DNA of 64,000 nucleotides from an uncultured Bacteroidia bacterium. Its GTDB lineage: Bacteria; Bacteroidota; Bacteroidia; Bacteroidales; UBA932. Under the pieces are notes generated by a model. It was not told where the DNA came from, made no database searches, and saw nothing but the letters and a program-made list of their open reading frames with translations. Shown here one piece after another: positions 23,876-33,611 of the stretch (position 1 is its first letter; each line of letters opens with the position of its first letter). The stretch lies in assembly GCA_902762435.1 (NCBI GenBank), contig CACWOH010000007.1, positions 1 to 64,000 of the forward strand, written 5' to 3'. A program made the translations under genes and the position numbers.

Positions 23876-23883
23876 TAAATTTG
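23876..23883 (+). promoter_or_regulatory. -7 promoter box of the anion transporter operon
   Basis: TAAATTTG with a TTTG at 23852-23855 about 20 bases upstream, matching the Bacteroidota -33/-7 arrangement. Confidence 0.6.
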
Positions 23884-23919
23884 CGCCGCTTTTTATAGAC
23901 GGAGTATTACCTAGTTTTT

Positions 23920-25365
23920 ATGTCCAACAGCAAGTTTTCTGTCAAGTATTGTGTCCTCCTGCCCATCGTGCTGGTGGTCACGATTCTTTTGTGGGCCCTC
24001 CCGCTCAGCGCATTCGGAATCGCCGACCTGACCGTCGTCCAGCAGCGCGTCATCGCCCTGTTCGTCTTCGCCGCGCTGATGTGGATTTTCGAAATCATTC
24101 CCAACTGGACCACCTCCATCCTGGTGATCGTGATCGCCCTGCTGACCGTATCGAACAAGGGCATCGGCTTCTTCTGCAAGCCCGAATTCGGCCAGCTCGT
24201 GGACTACAAGAGCCTGATGGCTTCCTTCGCCGACCCGGTCGTGATGCTGTTCCTCGGCGGTTTCGTGCTCGCCATCATGGCGGAGAAATACGGCCTGGAC
24301 GTCACCCTGGCGCGTTTCCTGCTCAAACCCTTCGGCACCAATCCCAAGATGGTCCTGCTCGGCTTCCTGCTCGTGATCGCCATCTTCTCGATGTTTATGT
24401 CCAATACCGCCACCGCCGCGATGATGCTGGCCTTCCTGGCCCCGGTGCTCGCCGCCCTGCCCAAGGACGACAAGGGCCGGATCGGCCTGGCGCTGTCCAT
24501 CCCGGTGGCCGCCAACCTCGGCGGCATCGGCACCCCGATCGGCACCCCGCCGAACGCCACCGCCGTGAAGTTCCTCGCCGAGGCCGGCAGCGAAGTCACC
24601 TTCGGCGAATGGGCCATACGCATGATCCCCTTCGTGGTCATCATGCTCCTACTCGCGTGGGTGCTCCTGCAGCTGTTCTTCCCCTTCAAGTCCCGGGAGA
24701 TCAAGCTGGAAATCCCTGAAAACAAGCGTGAGAAGGACTGGAAGACCACCGTGGTGTGGGTCACCTTCATCGGCACCATCCTGCTGTGGGCCACGGAGCA
24801 GTGGACCGGAATCAATTCCAACGTTGTGGCGCTCATCCCGCTCGGCGTGCTCACCGCCACCGGCATCTTCACCCGCGAGGACATCAAGGAAATCAACTGG
24901 AGCGTGCTCTGGCTGGTCGCCGGCGGGTTCGCCCTCGGCACCTGCCTGCAGGGCACCGGCCTTGCCAAGGTGCTTATCAGCGCCATCCCGTTCGGCTCGA
25001 TGTCCGTCGTGTTCGTGCTCATCGTTGCCGGCCTCGTGTGCTACTTCCTGTCGAACTTCATCTCCAACTCCGCAACGGCCGCCCTGCTGATCCCGATCCT
25101 GATCGTGGTGGCCGAGGGTATGGCGGATCCCGCTGCAGCCAACAACGCGCAGTTCCTGGCCCTGGGCGGCACCCCGGCGATGATCTCCTTCATCGCCGTG
25201 TGCGCCTCCATCGCCATGCTCTTCCCGATCTCCACGCCGCCGAACGCCATCGCCGCGTCCACCGGCCTGGTCGAGACCAAGGATATGGCCCGGGTCGGCA
25301 TCATCATCGGTGCCGTGGGTTTTGTTTTTGGATATTTGTGGCTGACCAAGGTCTTCCCCTTCTAG
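23920..25365 (+). CDS. SLC13/DASS-family sodium:anion symporter
   Basis: A 481-residue membrane transporter with about 11 helices. The two re-entrant sodium/substrate motifs are FMSNTATAAMML (SNT) and SNFISNSATAALL (second copy, SNS). Each precedes a GTPPNA-type loop (IGTPIGTPPNATA and ISTPPNAIAAS). The family imports dicarboxylates, citrate or sulfate with sodium. The substrate cannot be chosen from sequence; a C4-dicarboxylate would fit the nearby aspartate/fumarate metabolism only loosely. A promoter with both boxes lies upstream, and the CNNM gene follows after 9 bases. Confidence 0.9.
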   Translation: MSNSKFSVKYCVLLPIVLVVTILLWALPLSAFGIADLTVVQQRVIALFVFAALMWIFEIIPNWTTSILVIVIALLTVSNKGIGFFCKPEFGQLVDYKSLMASFADPVVMLFLGGFVLAIMAEKYGLDVTLARFLLKPFGTNPKMVLLGFLLVIAIFSMFMSNTATAAMMLAFLAPVLAALPKDDKGRIGLALSIPVAANLGGIGTPIGTPPNATAVKFLAEAGSEVTFGEWAIRMIPFVVIMLLLAWVLLQLFFPFKSREIKLEIPENKREKDWKTTVVWVTFIGTILLWATEQWTGINSNVVALIPLGVLTATGIFTREDIKEINWSVLWLVAGGFALGTCLQGTGLAKVLISAIPFGSMSVVFVLIVAGLVCYFLSNFISNSATAALLIPILIVVAEGMADPAAANNAQFLALGGTPAMISFIAVCASIAMLFPISTPPNAIAASTGLVETKDMARVGIIIGAVGFVFGYLWLTKVFPF

Positions 25366-25374
25366 AAGTCCCGT

Positions 25375-26430
25375 ATGGCGCTCCTTCTGCTCTTCCTGCT
25401 CGCCGCGATGGCCGTCTCGTTCCTCTGTTCCATCCTGGAGGCGACGCTGATGTCCACCCCGATTTCCTACATCACGATGCGGGAGGAGGAAGGCTACAAG
25501 CCCGCCGCCCGTTTCAAGGAGTATAAGCAGGACCCTTCCCGGGCGATCGCCGCCATCCTGTCGCTCAATACGATCGCGAACACGATCGGCGCGGCGGGCG
25601 TGGGCAGCCAGGCCACCCGCCTGTTCGGTTCGCAGTGGTTCGGCCTCGTCAGCGCCCTGATGACGATCCTCATCCTCGTCTTCTCGGAAATCATCCCGAA
25701 GACCCTGGGCACCACGCGCTGGAAGTCCCTGATGGGCTTCGCCACGGTGATGATCCGGGGGCTGATCTTCCTGATGTATCCGCTGGTGCTGCTCATCGAG
25801 CTGCTCTCCGGCCTGATCACGCCGGAGGATGCGGAGGAGCCCGCCGTCTCGCGCGACGAAGTGAGCGCGATGGCGAACGTCGCAGAGGAGGAGGGCGACC
25901 TGGAGGAGGACGAGAACACGATCATCCAGAACCTCATCTCGATGGACGAGGTGAAGGCCTTCGACGTGATGACCCCGCGGGTGGTCTGCGAGATCGCCCC
26001 CGAGTCCATGACGCTCAAGTCCTTTTATAAGAACAAACGCTACCGCCACCACAGCCGCATCCCGGTGTACGCCGACAACGACGAGTACATCACCGGCTAC
26101 ATCCTGCGGATGGAGGCCCTCCAGCTGATGGCCGAGGACAAGTTCGACCTCACTCTCGGCGAGATCCGGCGCGACGTGGCCACCTTCGACGAGGACACCA
26201 CCCTGGACGTGATTTGGGACGAGATGCTCAGCAAGGACGAGCAGATCGCCATCATCATCAACGAGTACGGCAGCTTCCAGGGCATCATCACGCTGGAAGA
26301 CGTGATCGAGACCCTGCTGGGCAGCGAGATCGTGGACGAGAACGATACCGTCCGCGACATGCAGCAGCTGGCCCTCGAGCGCTGGAAGAAGCGGGGCCAT
26401 TCCGTCGCCGATGAACAGCCGCGCAAATAG
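25375..26430 (+). CDS. CNNM/CorC-type transporter, DUF21 plus CBS pair
   Basis: A 351-residue protein: an N-terminal DUF21/CNNM transmembrane domain (about residues 1-170, with AIAAILSLNTIANTIGAAGVGSQA and FSEIIPKTLG) and two CBS domains (about 190-330; VMTPRVVCEIAPES, DEQIAIIINEYGSFQGIITLEDVIETLLGSEI). The C-terminal CorC/HlyC domain of longer relatives is absent. CNNM proteins move magnesium or sodium and bind adenine nucleotides in the CBS pair. The old annotation hemolysin is misleading. It overlaps the next gene by 20 bases. Confidence 0.9.
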   Translation: MALLLLFLLAAMAVSFLCSILEATLMSTPISYITMREEEGYKPAARFKEYKQDPSRAIAAILSLNTIANTIGAAGVGSQATRLFGSQWFGLVSALMTILILVFSEIIPKTLGTTRWKSLMGFATVMIRGLIFLMYPLVLLIELLSGLITPEDAEEPAVSRDEVSAMANVAEEEGDLEEDENTIIQNLISMDEVKAFDVMTPRVVCEIAPESMTLKSFYKNKRYRHHSRIPVYADNDEYITGYILRMEALQLMAEDKFDLTLGEIRRDVATFDEDTTLDVIWDEMLSKDEQIAIIINEYGSFQGIITLEDVIETLLGSEIVDENDTVRDMQQLALERWKKRGHSVADEQPRK

Positions 26431-27319
26431 TTGGAGCGGGCACCTCGCCGCCGCGGGGGCCTATGCGATCTTCGGATTCAACATCATCTTCTGCAAGGAT
26501 ATCGCGCAGAGCGGCGCCGTGTCCCCGATCGTGCTGTTCACCCTGCGCGCCATCGGCGCCACCGCGCTGTTCTGGGCCCTGTCGCTGTTCCTGCCCAAGG
26601 AGCGGGTGTCCGGCCGGGAGCTCCTGCGCATCGCCCTGGCGTCTTTCCTGGGCCTGTTCGTGCCGCAGCTGACCTTCCTCGCCGCCATCGGGATGACGAC
26701 GTCCATCGATGCGGCGGTGCTCAGTTCGCTGACCCCGGTGTACACGATGTGCTTCGCCTTCCTGTTCCTGGGGGAGCCGATCACCGGCAAGAAGGTAACG
26801 GGCGTCGCGGTCAGCCTGCTGGGCGTGCTGCTGCTGATCTTCAATTCCGTACACGATACGGGCGGCCCGGACCGGACGCGGCCGCTGGGCGTGCTGCTGA
26901 TGGCCCTGAACGGCCTGAGTTTCGCAGGCTATCTCGGCGCTTTCCGGCCGCTGATCTCGCGACACGGCGTAGTCACGCTGATGAAGTGGATGTTCCTCTT
27001 CGCGCTCCTGCTCTCCCTGCCCTTCTCCTGGGGCGGGCTGATGCGGCTGGATCCGGCCGCCGTGACCCCGCAGGTGGGCTGGGAAATCGCGTTCGTGATC
27101 GTCTTCGCCACCTTCGTGGCCTATTTCCTCATTCCGCTGGGGCAGAAACGCCTCCGGCCGACGCTGGTGAGCATGTATTCCTACCTCCAGCCGATGATTG
27201 CCGCCGGGGTGAGCATTGCCATCGGGATGGATGCGTTCACCTGGCAGAAGGCGCTCGCCGCCCTGCTGGTCTTCGGCGGCGTGGCGCTGGTGAGCCGCTC
27301 GCGCGCCGCCTCCGCCTAA
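26411..27319 (+). CDS. EamA/DMT-family transporter
   Basis: A 302-residue membrane protein with ten hydrophobic helices in two EamA repeats; the first repeat contains YAIFGFNIIFCKDIAQSG and SLTPVYTMCFAFLFLGEPITGKKVTGVAVSLLGVLLL. It probably exports small metabolites or amino acids across the inner membrane. It starts inside the 3' end of the CNNM gene, so translation is likely coupled. Its stop overlaps the stop of the convergent gene downstream by 3 bases. Confidence 0.88.
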   Translation: MNSRANSWSGHLAAAGAYAIFGFNIIFCKDIAQSGAVSPIVLFTLRAIGATALFWALSLFLPKERVSGRELLRIALASFLGLFVPQLTFLAAIGMTTSIDAAVLSSLTPVYTMCFAFLFLGEPITGKKVTGVAVSLLGVLLLIFNSVHDTGGPDRTRPLGVLLMALNGLSFAGYLGAFRPLISRHGVVTLMKWMFLFALLLSLPFSWGGLMRLDPAAVTPQVGWEIAFVIVFATFVAYFLIPLGQKRLRPTLVSMYSYLQPMIAAGVSIAIGMDAFTWQKALAALLVFGGVALVSRSRAASA

Positions 27320-27873
27320 CCGATCAGGACTTTCTTGTAGCCCAGGCGGTGGAGTTCGATGCCGGCGCCGATGCGGTAGAGGACCGTGTAGGTGCGGGCG
27401 AGCAGGTAGAAGCCGCGGGCGGTCTGTGTCTCCACACCCTCGTGCTGCAGCAGGCCGAGCACGGCGGTGGAGCAGCTCAGCAGGCAGTCAGAGATGCGTT
27501 TCGCCTCCTTCCCGTCCAGGTCCAGGCCCAGGATGTCGCGCAGGATGTGCTCGTCCATGTCGTCCCAGCCGCGCGAACCGTACCAGGAGCGGTACGGGAC
27601 GTCCTTGTAGCGCTGCCAGTCGGCGTCCCAGGCCCAGGCCACGCCGAGGCCGAGGAAGCCGGCCCAGGCGATGGCCGCTTCGGGATACTCGTTGAAATTG
27701 ACCACCGCATCGGCGATGTAATCCTTGATGTAGACGTCCCAGCGGGCGTCGATGTCGGGGTTGCGGACCAGCTCGGCGGGCAGCAGGCCCGCCCCGCTGC
27801 AAACCTTCACCAGGCCGTCTTCGACCAGTTGTTCGAAGCGGTCCAGGTCGCGGGTATCTTCCTGTACATTCAT
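27316..27873 (-). CDS. conserved-looking protein of unknown function
   Basis: A 185-residue soluble, acidic and Trp/Tyr-rich protein (WDVYIKDYIADAVVNFNEYPEAAIAWAGFLGLGVAWAWD, RSWYGSRGWDDMDEHILRDILGL). It is mostly helical, with no signal peptide or membrane helix clear enough to call. I do not recognise a family. Its ATG overlaps the relA stop (TGATG), so translation is probably coupled to relA. That linkage, not homology, is the only functional clue. Confidence 0.75.
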   Translation of the reverse strand: MNVQEDTRDLDRFEQLVEDGLVKVCSGAGLLPAELVRNPDIDARWDVYIKDYIADAVVNFNEYPEAAIAWAGFLGLGVAWAWDADWQRYKDVPYRSWYGSRGWDDMDEHILRDILGLDLDGKEAKRISDCLLSCSTAVLGLLQHEGVETQTARGFYLLARTYTVLYRIGAGIELHRLGYKKVLIG

Positions 27874-29969
27874 CAGATACGACGGATTTTGATGACCTGC
27901 CTGAGCGCCCCGACCTGCGAGAGGACCTTGTCCAGCTCGGCGCTGGAGGGCACCAGCAGGCGGATGGTGATTTCATAGGTTCCGGCGCGCAGGTTTTCCT
28001 TGACGTTGAACGAGCGCATCGACACCTTGAACTGTCCGACCACGCCCATGATGTCGCTGAGCACGGGGTGGTCCAGTTCGGCCGTCACGGCGAGCGTGCA
28101 CTGGAAGCTGCCGGCGGCGGCGTTGTCCTGCCAGACGACCTTCTGGATGCGGTAGGGGAAACGCTCGATTAGCCGGGCCGCATTCGGGCAGGAGATGCGG
28201 TGGATCTTGATCCCTTCCGTGCGCGTAACGAAGCCGAACACGTCGTCGCCGAAGACCGGGTTGCAGCACTTGGACATCTTGTAGTCCAGACCCTTGACAT
28301 TCTTAGCGCTGAGCACCAGGATGTCGTCCGAGCCGGACCCGGCGAAGCCCTTCGGGGCGGCCGGCTCCGCCGCTTCGGCGCTCTGGGCGCTGCGCTCCTG
28401 CCGGTCGGCCATCTTCCGTTGGATGAAGGCCTTGATGTCGTTGACATCGATTTCCTCGCGGGCGATGGCCGCCATGAAAGGCAGCACGGAAGGGAACTTC
28501 CGGCCCTTGAGAAACTCCGTCATCCAGTCGTCCGGGAATTCCAGCTTCCAATTGCGCAGGCGCCGCTCCAGCAGTTCGCGCCCGTCCGCCGCGGCCTTGC
28601 GCTCGTCGGCGTCGAGTTCCTGCTTGATCTTGGTGCGGGCCTTGGACGAGACCACCCAGGCCAGCCAGGCGCGGCTGGGGCGCTGGTCCTTGCGGGTCAG
28701 CACCTCCACCAGGTCGCCCGTCTTGAGCTTCTCGCGGATCGGGACGGCCTTCCCGTTCACCCGTCCGCCCACGCAGCGGCAGCCCAGGCCGGAGTGGATG
28801 TTGAAGGCGAAATCCAGCACCGACGCGCCCGTGGGCAGGATGCGGAGTTCGCCGCTCGGAGTGAAGACGAAGATTTCCTTGTCCGGCGGGGCGGGGATGT
28901 CCTCCGGCGCGGCGTCCAGGGGATGCTCGAGCGCGTCGCGCACCGACTGCAGCCAGCGGTCCATCGATTCCTCGTGCCGGATGCCCTTGTAGGCCCAGTG
29001 GGCCGCGGCGCCGCTCTCCGCCTCGATGTCCATCCGCCGGGTGCGGATCTGCACCTCCAGGGCCTGTCCCTGCCGGTTCTTGACCGTGATGTGGAGGGAC
29101 TCGTAGCCGTTGGGACGCGGTGTGGTGATCCAGTCGCGCAGGCGCTTCGTGTCCGGCTCGTACTCCTCGGTCACGTACGAGAATACCTTCCAGCAGAGGT
29201 CCTTCTCCACCTTCGGATCGTCCTCGCAGTCGATGATGAAGCGGATGGCGAACACGTCGAAGACGCCCTCGAAAGGCACTTTCTGCACCTGCATCTTGCG
29301 GTAGATGGAATAGGCGCTCTTGGTGCGGATCTTCAGCTTATAGACGATGCCGGCGTCGGAAAGCTTCTTCTTCAGCGGCTCGATGAACTCGGCCGTGATC
29401 TGCTCGCGGTCCTTCTCCGTGGCTTTCAGCTTGTTGGTGATGGCGCGGTACTGCTCGGGGTCCGCATAGCGGAACCAGATGTTGCCCAGTTCGTTGTTGA
29501 TGTTGTACAGCCCCAGCTGGTGCGCCAGCGGCATATAGAGCATCAGCGTTTCGAGGAGCTTCTGGTCGCGCGAGGCCTTGGGGAAGAACTGCAGGTTACG
29601 CATCACCTCCAGCCGGTCGGCGATCTTGAGCACGGTCACGCGCGGGTCCGTGGAGTACTGGACGATCAGCTTCTTGTAATTCTCCGCTTCGAGCCGCGTG
29701 TCCTTGGGCTTGATGGTGGAGATCTTGTTGAGGCCGTCCACCAGTTTCCGCACGTCCTGCGGGAAGGCGCCGATGTCCACGTCCCGGTGCTTCCGGGTGG
29801 CCTCGTGCAGGTACACGGCGGCCACGCACGCATCCGGGAGGCCGATTTCGTCCTCCACGATGCGGGCGACGTTGTCCGGATGCGTGATGAACGGGGTTCC
29901 GTCGTCGCGGACCTCGTCCTTCAGCACTTCCAGCGCCAATGCGCGCGCCTGTCCGGTCAGATTCTCCAT
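27873..29969 (-). CDS. relA: RelA/SpoT-type (p)ppGpp synthetase with degenerate hydrolase domain
   Basis: 698 residues from MENLTGQARALALEVL. The synthetase domain is intact: TKSAYSIYRKMQ, DVFAIRFIIDCE, TPRPNGYESLHITV and EVQIRTRRMDIEAESGAAAHWAYKG. A TGS domain (IFVFTPSGELRILPTGASVLDFAF) and a C-terminal ACT domain follow. In the N-terminal HD domain the ITHP His and KIADR Asp remain, but the HD pair is His-Glu (YLHEA) and the usual ED after it is lost, so hydrolysis of (p)ppGpp is unlikely. It is therefore best read as a RelA-type synthetase. A TATCTTTG box lies at 30040-30047 on the minus strand. The start at 29969 is the family start. Confidence 0.9.
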   Translation of the reverse strand: MENLTGQARALALEVLKDEVRDDGTPFITHPDNVARIVEDEIGLPDACVAAVYLHEATRKHRDVDIGAFPQDVRKLVDGLNKISTIKPKDTRLEAENYKKLIVQYSTDPRVTVLKIADRLEVMRNLQFFPKASRDQKLLETLMLYMPLAHQLGLYNINNELGNIWFRYADPEQYRAITNKLKATEKDREQITAEFIEPLKKKLSDAGIVYKLKIRTKSAYSIYRKMQVQKVPFEGVFDVFAIRFIIDCEDDPKVEKDLCWKVFSYVTEEYEPDTKRLRDWITTPRPNGYESLHITVKNRQGQALEVQIRTRRMDIEAESGAAAHWAYKGIRHEESMDRWLQSVRDALEHPLDAAPEDIPAPPDKEIFVFTPSGELRILPTGASVLDFAFNIHSGLGCRCVGGRVNGKAVPIREKLKTGDLVEVLTRKDQRPSRAWLAWVVSSKARTKIKQELDADERKAAADGRELLERRLRNWKLEFPDDWMTEFLKGRKFPSVLPFMAAIAREEIDVNDIKAFIQRKMADRQERSAQSAEAAEPAAPKGFAGSGSDDILVLSAKNVKGLDYKMSKCCNPVFGDDVFGFVTRTEGIKIHRISCPNAARLIERFPYRIQKVVWQDNAAAGSFQCTLAVTAELDHPVLSDIMGVVGQFKVSMRSFNVKENLRAGTYEITIRLLVPSSAELDKVLSQVGALRQVIKIRRI

Positions 29970-30039
29970 CAAGACAAAGATAATAAAAAATAACGTGTGC
30001 GCAAGGGGCCGGGGACAGCCGCCCCGGGGGGTAACGTTG

Positions 30040-30047
30040 CAAAGATA
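30040..30047 (-). promoter_or_regulatory. -7 promoter box of relA
   Basis: Minus strand TATCTTTG, 70 bases before the relA ATG, back to back with the uvrB promoter. Confidence 0.45.
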
Positions 30048-30059
30048 ACTGGGAATCGT

Positions 30060-30067
30060 TATATTTG
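30060..30067 (+). promoter_or_regulatory. -7 promoter box of uvrB
   Basis: TATATTTG 8 bases before the uvrB ATG (30076), with TTG at 30037-30039 about 20 bases upstream. It predicts a very short or no leader. Confidence 0.6.
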
Positions 30068-30075
30068 TAAGATTT

Positions 30076-32256
30076 ATGAAATTCCAGCTCGAATCCGAAT
30101 ACAAGCCCGCCGGGGACCAGCCGGAGGCCATCGAACAGCTCTGCTCCGCCCTGGACGCCGGGGTGGGCGACGTGACGCTGCTCGGTGTCACCGGATCGGG
30201 CAAGACCTTCACGATGGCCGGGGTGATCGAGCGCCTGCAGCGCCCGGCGCTGATCCTCAGCCACAACAAGACCCTCGCGGCCCAGCTTTACGGCGAGTTC
30301 AAGTCCTTCTTCCCGCACAACGCGGTGGAGTACTTCGTCTCCTATTATGATTATTACCAGCCGGAGGCCTACATCCCCACCACGGACACCTATATCGAGA
30401 AGGACCTCAGCATCAACGACCAGATCGAGAAACTGCGCCTGAGCGCCGCCAGCGCCCTGCTCAGCGGCCGGCGCGACGTGATCGTGGTCTCCAGCGTGTC
30501 CTGCCTGTACGGCATCGGCAACCCGGAGGACTTCCACGCCCAGACGGTGCCGGTCAGGCGGGGGGAGACGCGCAGCCTCACCGCGCTCCTGTACAGCCTG
30601 GTGGACGCTCTGTACAACCGCACGGAGGCCGACTTCAAGCGTGGCACCTTCCGCGTGCGCGGGGATACCGTGGACGTGTACCTGGGCGGCTCGGACGACG
30701 CCGTGCGCATCGAGTTCTTCGGCGACGAGGTGGATGGCCTGAGCCTGATCGACCCGGTGACCGGGGCCAAGCGCGAGGACATCGACGAGATCAACATCTA
30801 CCCGGCGGGCAACTTCGTGACCACCAAGGAGCGGAGCATCGCCGCCGTGTCCCACATCCAGGACGACCTCGTGGCGCAGATGCAGTATTTCGAGAGCGTG
30901 GACAAGGGGCTGGAGGCCAAGCGCCTGAAGCAGCGCGTGGAGTACGACCTGGAGATGATCAAGGAGATGGGCTACTGCCCGGGCATCGAGAACTACTCCC
31001 GCTACTTCGACGGCCGCAGGCAGGGGCAGCGCCCCTTCTGCCTGCTGGACTATTTCCCGAAGGACTTCATCACCTTCGTGGACGAGAGCCACGTGACCCT
31101 GCCGCAGGTGCACGCGATGTACGGCGGCGACCACAGCCGCAAGAGCGTGCTGATCGAGTACGGCTTCCGCCTGCCGGCCGCGGCCGACAACCGCCCCCTC
31201 AAGTTCGAGGAATTCGAGGCCCTGACGGGCCAGAAGGTATATGTGAGCGCCACCCCGGCCGACTACGAACTCGAGAAATCCGAGGGCCTGGTGGTGGAGC
31301 AGGTGGTCCGGCCCACCGGCCTGCTGGACCCGCCCATCCAGGTGCGGCCCACCAAGAACCAGGTGGACGACCTGGTGGAGGAGATCCGCAAGCGCGCCGA
31401 GGCGGACGAGCGCACCCTCGTCACGACGCTGACCAAGCGGATGGCGGAGGAGCTGGACGAGTACCTGCGCCGCATCGGCCTGCGCGTGCGCTACATCCAC
31501 TCCGACGTGGACACCGCGGAGCGCGTGGAGATCATCGAGGACTTCAAGAACGGCCTGTTCGACGTGCTGGTGGGCGTGAACCTGCTGCGCGAGGGCCTGG
31601 ACATCCCCACCGTCTCGCTGGTGGCGATCCTGGACGCCGACAAGGAGGGCTTCCTGCGCACGGCGCGCGCCCTGACCCAGACGGCGGGCCGCGCCGCCCG
31701 CAACGTCAACGGCCTGGTGATCATGTACGCCGACAGCATCACCCCGTCGATGGAGCAGACCATCCGGGAGACGGACCGCCGCCGCAAGAAGCAGATGGAA
31801 TACAACAAGCTGCACCACATCACCCCGAAGCAGGTGGAGGTGAAGCAGAACGTCCTGGCGGGCCAGTTCGCCGCCCGGGACGGGAAACCCGTGGGGCGGG
31901 GGCTGGCGAACGGCACCACCGGCCGCGTGAGCGCCGCCAATTCCTACGACGACCCCACCTACATCCCGAACCCGTCCGACCTGGGCCGCGGAAGCGTGAG
32001 CGTCGGCTTCGGGCACGATTCCAAGCGCGCGGCCGGCGACGCGTACCGCGACGGCTACGTCACGGCCGACCTGGCCGCCGTGCTGCAGGATCCGGTGATC
32101 CGCTCGATGTCGCGCGAGCAGATCGAGAAGATGATCGAGGAGGACCGCCGGCGGATGAAAAAGTCCGCCGCCGACCTCGACTTCACGCAGGCGGCCCACT
32201 ACCGCGACGAGATGTGGGCCCTGCAGGAGTACCTGAAAGTCTGGAAAGAGCAATGA
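30076..32256 (+). CDS. uvrB: excinuclease ABC subunit B
   Basis: A 726-residue DNA repair helicase that loads with UvrA and positions UvrC at lesions. Helicase motifs are clear: [16 protein letters not shown] (Walker A), the beta-hairpin [41 protein letters not shown] (DEAD-like) and [10 protein letters not shown] (motif VI). The C-terminal UVR domain is [28 protein letters not shown] Gly/Ser/Arg-rich linker of about 70 residues before the UVR domain makes it longer than the E. coli protein. The stop overlaps the next start as ATGA. Confidence 0.97.
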   Translation: MKFQLESEYKPAGDQPEAIEQLCSALDAGVGDVTLLGVTGSGKTFTMAGVIERLQRPALILSHNKTLAAQLYGEFKSFFPHNAVEYFVSYYDYYQPEAYIPTTDTYIEKDLSINDQIEKLRLSAASALLSGRRDVIVVSSVSCLYGIGNPEDFHAQTVPVRRGETRSLTALLYSLVDALYNRTEADFKRGTFRVRGDTVDVYLGGSDDAVRIEFFGDEVDGLSLIDPVTGAKREDIDEINIYPAGNFVTTKERSIAAVSHIQDDLVAQMQYFESVDKGLEAKRLKQRVEYDLEMIKEMGYCPGIENYSRYFDGRRQGQRPFCLLDYFPKDFITFVDESHVTLPQVHAMYGGDHSRKSVLIEYGFRLPAAADNRPLKFEEFEALTGQKVYVSATPADYELEKSEGLVVEQVVRPTGLLDPPIQVRPTKNQVDDLVEEIRKRAEADERTLVTTLTKRMAEELDEYLRRIGLRVRYIHSDVDTAERVEIIEDFKNGLFDVLVGVNLLREGLDIPTVSLVAILDADKEGFLRTARALTQTAGRAARNVNGLVIMYADSITPSMEQTIRETDRRRKKQMEYNKLHHITPKQVEVKQNVLAGQFAARDGKPVGRGLANGTTGRVSAANSYDDPTYIPNPSDLGRGSVSVGFGHDSKRAAGDAYRDGYVTADLAAVLQDPVIRSMSREQIEKMIEEDRRRMKKSAADLDFTQAAHYRDEMWALQEYLKVWKEQ

Positions 32257-33611
32257 AAAGATCCCGCATCGTCCTGTTCCTGTTCGGCGTCATCGCCATC
32301 CTGGCGCTGCTCTGCGCCGTTTTCCCGGAAGACGGCTTCCTCGGGCTGCGCTTCCCGCAGCTGGGCGAGATCCTCGCCGGCGCGGAGCCGCAGAAGGGAC
32401 CTTCCCCGGAGGAGTTGATCGAGCAGCGGCGGCAGGCGGTCCTCGCCGCGGAGCGGGACCAGTACCGGAGTTTCTTCGCGGAAGATCCGGCCCGGTTCTC
32501 CCTGCCGGACGACGACGTCCGCTTCTTCGATTCCCTGTTCGAAGCCCTGGACCGCGCCGGGACGGAACCCCTGCGCATCCTGCACTACGGCGACTCCCAG
32601 ATCGAGGAGGACCGCATCACGGGTACCATCCGCGAACGGCTCCAGGAACGCTTCGGCGGCAGCGGCCCCGGCATGATGCCGGCCCGCGAGTACGCCACGC
32701 CCCGCGTGGGCGGCGGCAGTTCGGCGGGCCTGCGGCGCTACTTCATCTACGGCGACGCCTCCCGGCGCGCGGGCATCCGCCAGTACGGGCCTTATGCCGA
32801 TTTCGTCCGCCTGGATACCACGGCCACCCTGTCCTACTATCCCGTCCGCAGCCGGGACCGGGAGCAGAGCACCTTCGAGCGGGTGACGCTCGTGGCGGGC
32901 AACCTGCGCAGCCCGCTTTCGGTGCGCTGCCGGGGCGAGGCGCGTACGGTGGAGCCCGGCGAACCGATTTCGCTGGTGCGCTTCGAACTGCCGGACAGCT
33001 CCACGCGCGTGTCGCTGACCGTTTCCGGCTATGCCGACCTGTACGGCGTGCTGCTGGACGGCAAGACGGGCGTGCGGATGGACAACATGGCGATGCGGGG
33101 CAGTTCCGGTGCCATCTTCACCGCGATGGACCCCGGGCAGCTGCGCAGCTTCTACCGCGAGGAGAACGTCCGGCTGATCCTGCTGCAGTACGGGGGCAAC
33201 AGCGTGCCCTACCTGAAGACGGACAAGGCGACGGCGACGTTCCTGGAATCGGTCCGCCGGCAGCTGCGCCTGCTGAAGGAGCTGGCCCCGGAGGCGAAGA
33301 TCGTCTTCGTGGGCCCTTCGGACATGTCCACGGTGGTGGGCGGCAAGCGCCAGACCTACCCGCGGCTGCCTGCGCTGGTGGACTCCCTGCGGGCTTCCGC
33401 CACGGCCTGCGGCGCCGCCTACTGGGATATCTACGGCGCGATGGGCGGGCTGAACTCGATGGTGCAGTGGGTGAACGCGCGGCCGGCCCTGGCCGGTTCG
33501 GACTACGTCCATTTTACCTTGGCCGGCTCCCGGAAGATGGGAGATATGTTCTGCGACGCCTTCTTCCTGTATTATGATTATTACCGTTGGAGAAAAGAGA
33601 ATGAAAGCTAA
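32253..33611 (+). CDS. membrane-anchored SGNH-hydrolase-like protein
   Basis: 452 residues from [24 protein letters not shown], one N-terminal membrane anchor, with the rest predicted periplasmic. SGNH features: [13 protein letters not shown] (GDS nucleophile), [13 protein letters not shown] (GxN block) and DYVHFTLAG (DxxH). Such proteins commonly move or remove acetyl groups on glycans and partner with MBOAT acyltransferases, as AlgX/AlgJ do with AlgI. The start overlaps the uvrB stop by 4 bases, so it may be read from the uvrB promoter. It overlaps the next gene by 11 bases. Confidence 0.8.
   Translation: MKRSRIVLFLFGVIAILALLCAVFPEDGFLGLRFPQLGEILAGAEPQKGPSPEELIEQRRQAVLAAERDQYRSFFAEDPARFSLPDDDVRFFDSLFEALDRAGTEPLRILHYGDSQIEEDRITGTIRERLQERFGGSGPGMMPAREYATPRVGGGSSAGLRRYFIYGDASRRAGIRQYGPYADFVRLDTTATLSYYPVRSRDREQSTFERVTLVAGNLRSPLSVRCRGEARTVEPGEPISLVRFELPDSSTRVSLTVSGYADLYGVLLDGKTGVRMDNMAMRGSSGAIFTAMDPGQLRSFYREENVRLILLQYGGNSVPYLKTDKATATFLESVRRQLRLLKELAPEAKIVFVGPSDMSTVVGGKRQTYPRLPALVDSLRASATACGAAYWDIYGAMGGLNSMVQWVNARPALAGSDYVHFTLAGSRKMGDMFCDAFFLYYDYYRWRKENES

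Noticed and set aside
30001..30035. GC-rich palindromic stretch between relA and uvrB as another repeat copy
   Set aside because: It shares only short C/G runs with family A and none of its internal sequence.
31800..32130. Inserted repeat in uvrB
   Set aside because: The extra Gly/Ser/Arg-rich residues before the UVR domain show no similarity to the family A or B elements; this linker varies naturally in UvrB.
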